Shown piece by piece: positions 53,362 to 55,289 of a stretch of 55,289 nt of DNA. The DNA lies in the NCBI GenBank assembly GCA_021780115.1, contig JAJXZI010000087.1, forward strand, positions 1 to 55,289. Reading direction: 5' to 3'. Origin of the DNA: a bacterium. GTDB taxonomy: Bacteria > Verrucomicrobiota > Verrucomicrobiia > Limisphaerales > JAJXZI01. The notes under the pieces are model-generated. The model did not search any database. It was not told the DNA's origin and saw nothing but the letters and a program-made list of their open reading frames with translations. Position 1 is the first letter of the stretch. Every line of letters starts with the position of its first letter. The position numbers and the translations under genes were made by a program.

Positions 53362-55289
53362 CTATTCGCCAACACCCCGGCCGCCTCCATACGCATCGTA
53401 AACGTGCTGGTACACCGCCTCGCACTTGGCCTGATAAACCGCTGGCGTATACACCGGCGGCAGCTTGTCCAGCCATTCTTCGATGCATAGCCGCACCGAC
53501 GCCCGCGTCTGTTGCCGCTGCCGCCAATCCAGCACCAGCGCCTTGGCCTTCAAGGTCTGGAGCATGTCCCTGGCAACCTTCTTGACCTGCTTCTCCTCCT
53601 TGGCTGTGATCCCCACGCGGGGTTTGGTCAGGATGTCGAAGATCGCCAGTTCTTCCTCGGTCATCTGCTCGCGCACGTGGCGCTGTTCTTCCTCGTTCAA
53701 CTTCTTGGCGAACTTCAATAGCTCCTCGAAGATGGCCTCCACGTTGGAGGACCCGGCGTTGTACTCGTCAATCAACGCCTGAAACTTCTCCAAGAAGTCC
53801 ACCCGCGTCCGGTTCTGAGCCAGCATGGCCTGTAGCTTGGCGGTGATCGCCGCCCGCAACCGCTCGATCTCCGCCCGCTGGTGGGCCTTCTTAAAAAACT
53901 TCCGCAGCGCCTCGAAATCAATCCGGCTCAGGTCCAGCGGCTTGGCCTCGTCCTTGATCGTATAGCCGCTGGTGCCGACCGATTTGTCCAGCACGCCTTC
54001 GATCTGCTGCATGACCCCGGAGATGTCCACCGGCGGCTGCAAGGCCCGGATCATGTCCGCCAGCGTCATGAACAGGGCGCAGGGCGGCGCAAACTGGCTG
54101 GCTGCGGTATCGGGCAGGATGGCCCGGAAAACCACCGTCGCCCGCCCCGCCAGCGCAAGGAACTGCCGCTTGGAATCATCGGACACCAAGATGGCCTCCC
54201 GCGCATCCTGTAGCGTCTTGACGCGCTCCAGCGCCTTGGTCTGGAGGATCGCGTCCACGTCCACGCCGCGTTGTTTACAGAAGTCCACCGTCTCGGCGAT
54301 GGCCTTCTTGAGCATGGCGATCAGTTTGGTCTTCCTCTCGACCGGCGTCGGCCCGCCACCGCCGCCCGCGCCGCCACCGGCGTAGATCGAGAGCGCCTTC
54401 TGCAAATCGCGGAACACGCCCACGTAATCCACGATCAACCCGTTCACCTTCTCGCCGAACACCCGGTTGGCGCGGGCGATGGTCTGCATCAACGTGTGAT
54501 TCCGCAGCGGCTTGTCGAGGTAGATGGTCGAGCAACTGGGCACGTCGAACCCGGTCATCCACATCGCACACACGAACACGAGCCGGAACGGATCGTCCGG
54601 GTCTTTGAACTTCGTCTCCAAGTCCTCCTTCACCATCCGTCGCCGGTGCGGCGTGATGTCCAAGCCCTTGGCCTTAAAATCGGCGACCTCGTTCTGCGCC
54701 TGCGATAACACCACCGCCATGTCGGTGGTCTTCATCCAGTTCAAGGTATCGAGGATGGCGTCCTGTTCCTCCGGCGTAGCCTTGGCCAGCGACTTTTTCA
54801 GCACGTCTTCGTGCGCGACCCACTGCGCCTTCACTTTGTCGTACATCCGCACCGCCGTCAGCTTGTCGATGCAGACCACCATCGCCTTGCCCTTAAACCC
54901 GCGCCCGGTGAAATGCCGCACGCTGTCCGCCGCGATCTTGTCCAACCGTTCCTCGCGGGTAATCAGGTGGTACTGCTTGCCCAGCACCCTCTCCAGCTTC
55001 CGCTGCTGCTCGTCGTCCAGTTCCGCGTCCTCGATCACCTGGTAAATGTCATCGTTCAACTGCTCGTTGGTCAGTTGTAGCTCAGGGATGCGATTCTCGT
55101 AGAACAGCGGCACCGTCGCGCCGTCGTCCACCGACTGCTTGAAATCGTAAACACTGACGTAATCGCCGAAGACCTCCTTGGTCTTTTCCTCGCCGCTGGT
55201 CATCAACGGGGTGCCGGTGAACCCGATGAACGCCGCCTTGGGCAACGCATCGCGCATGTTCATCGCAAAGATGTCGTACTGGGTGCGGT
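53362..55289 (-). CDS. hsdR: type I restriction enzyme R subunit, 3' part
   Basis: The minus-strand frame is open to the window's right edge, so the 5' end with the nuclease domain and first helicase motifs is outside. Visible are helicase motif [12 protein letters not shown] and the V-VI block [14 protein letters not shown] and [21 protein letters not shown]. The long helical C-terminal domain ([16 protein letters not shown]-like) links to the HsdM/S methylase. HsdR translocates and cuts unmethylated DNA. No hsdM or hsdS lies downstream within the window. Confidence 0.92.
   Translation of the reverse strand, partial: RTQYDIFAMNMRDALPKAAFIGFTGTPLMTSGEEKTKEVFGDYVSVYDFKQSVDDGATVPLFYENRIPELQLTNEQLNDDIYQVIEDAELDDEQQRKLERVLGKQYHLITREERLDKIAADSVRHFTGRGFKGKAMVVCIDKLTAVRMYDKVKAQWVAHEDVLKKSLAKATPEEQDAILDTLNWMKTTDMAVVLSQAQNEVADFKAKGLDITPHRRRMVKEDLETKFKDPDDPFRLVFVCAMWMTGFDVPSCSTIYLDKPLRNHTLMQTIARANRVFGEKVNGLIVDYVGVFRDLQKALSIYAGGGAGGGGGPTPVERKTKLIAMLKKAIAETVDFCKQRGVDVDAILQTKALERVKTLQDAREAILVSDDSKRQFLALAGRATVVFRAILPDTAASQFAPPCALFMTLADMIRALQPPVDISGVMQQIEGVLDKSVGTSGYTIKDEAKPLDLSRIDFEALRKFFKKAHQRAEIERLRAAITAKLQAMLAQNRTRVDFLEKFQALIDEYNAGSSNVEAIFEELLKFAKKLNEEEQRHVREQMTEEELAIFDILTKPRVGITAKEEKQVKKVARDMLQTLKAKALVLDWRQRQQTRASVRLCIEEWLDKLPPVYTPAVYQAKCEAVYQHVYDAYGGGRGVGE

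Overview
The window is GC-rich bacterial chromosomal DNA that most resembles Verrucomicrobiota. This is a family-level impression from gene content, with no database search behind it. The signs are a Tat-exported Gfo/Idh/MocA oxidoreductase, a giant secreted protein with a C-terminal module typical of verrucomicrobial exported proteins, a bifunctional-nuclease (BFN) protein, a remnant of a futalosine-pathway menaquinone gene, and many toxin-antitoxin (TA) genes.

Layout. 1-6332 holds ordinary genes: the 5' part of an LptF/G permease, a Gfo/Idh/MocA oxidoreductase, trpB, an M48 peptidase and an MFS transporter. 6364-10898 is a defence-type segment: a dead DNA methyltransferase, an intact methyltransferase-endonuclease pair overlapping by 4 bp, a frameshifted unknown gene, a VapC remnant and a UPF0175/DUF3368 TA pair. 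11131-14706 returns to ordinary genes: a NagX-like membrane protein, tyrS and an HTH-metallo-beta-lactamase fusion. 14774-23423 is the most unusual part. Three TA loci, a toxin-antitoxin pair on the opposite strand and a lone small gene are separated by five broken pieces of one aldehyde dehydrogenase gene of the 1-pyrroline-5-carboxylate dehydrogenase (P5CDH) type, all on the minus strand. Three are nearly the same 3'-terminal piece, and each of those carries a REP-like palindrome at the stop codon. A CHAP protein and two HAD phosphatase-type genes of lower GC lie inside this segment. 23483-28077 holds core genes (BFN nuclease, holA, a two-domain M16 protease). 28237-31085 is a graveyard: a doubly broken acyltransferase, higA with a truncated higB, a mqnE fragment and an IS1380-like transposase remnant. 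31802-41191 is one 9.4-kb gene for an exported protein with seven P-domain-like repeats, ending at a strong terminator and followed by tRNA-Val. 41632-43722 holds a second Gfo/Idh/MocA oxidoreductase and an esterase. 44049-53140 is a heavy-metal-type RND efflux operon with one TolC, one adaptor and two tandem RND pumps. The window ends inside a type I restriction hsdR gene on the minus strand.

Reading. The core genes are intact and the decay is concentrated in the TA, restriction and mobile parts. The feature most worth following up is the array of TA cassettes joined by repeated aldehyde dehydrogenase fragments. Two copies share the same inactivating deletion, and two share the same junction to their downstream cassettes. 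The fragments therefore appear to have spread as repeats, not as genes.
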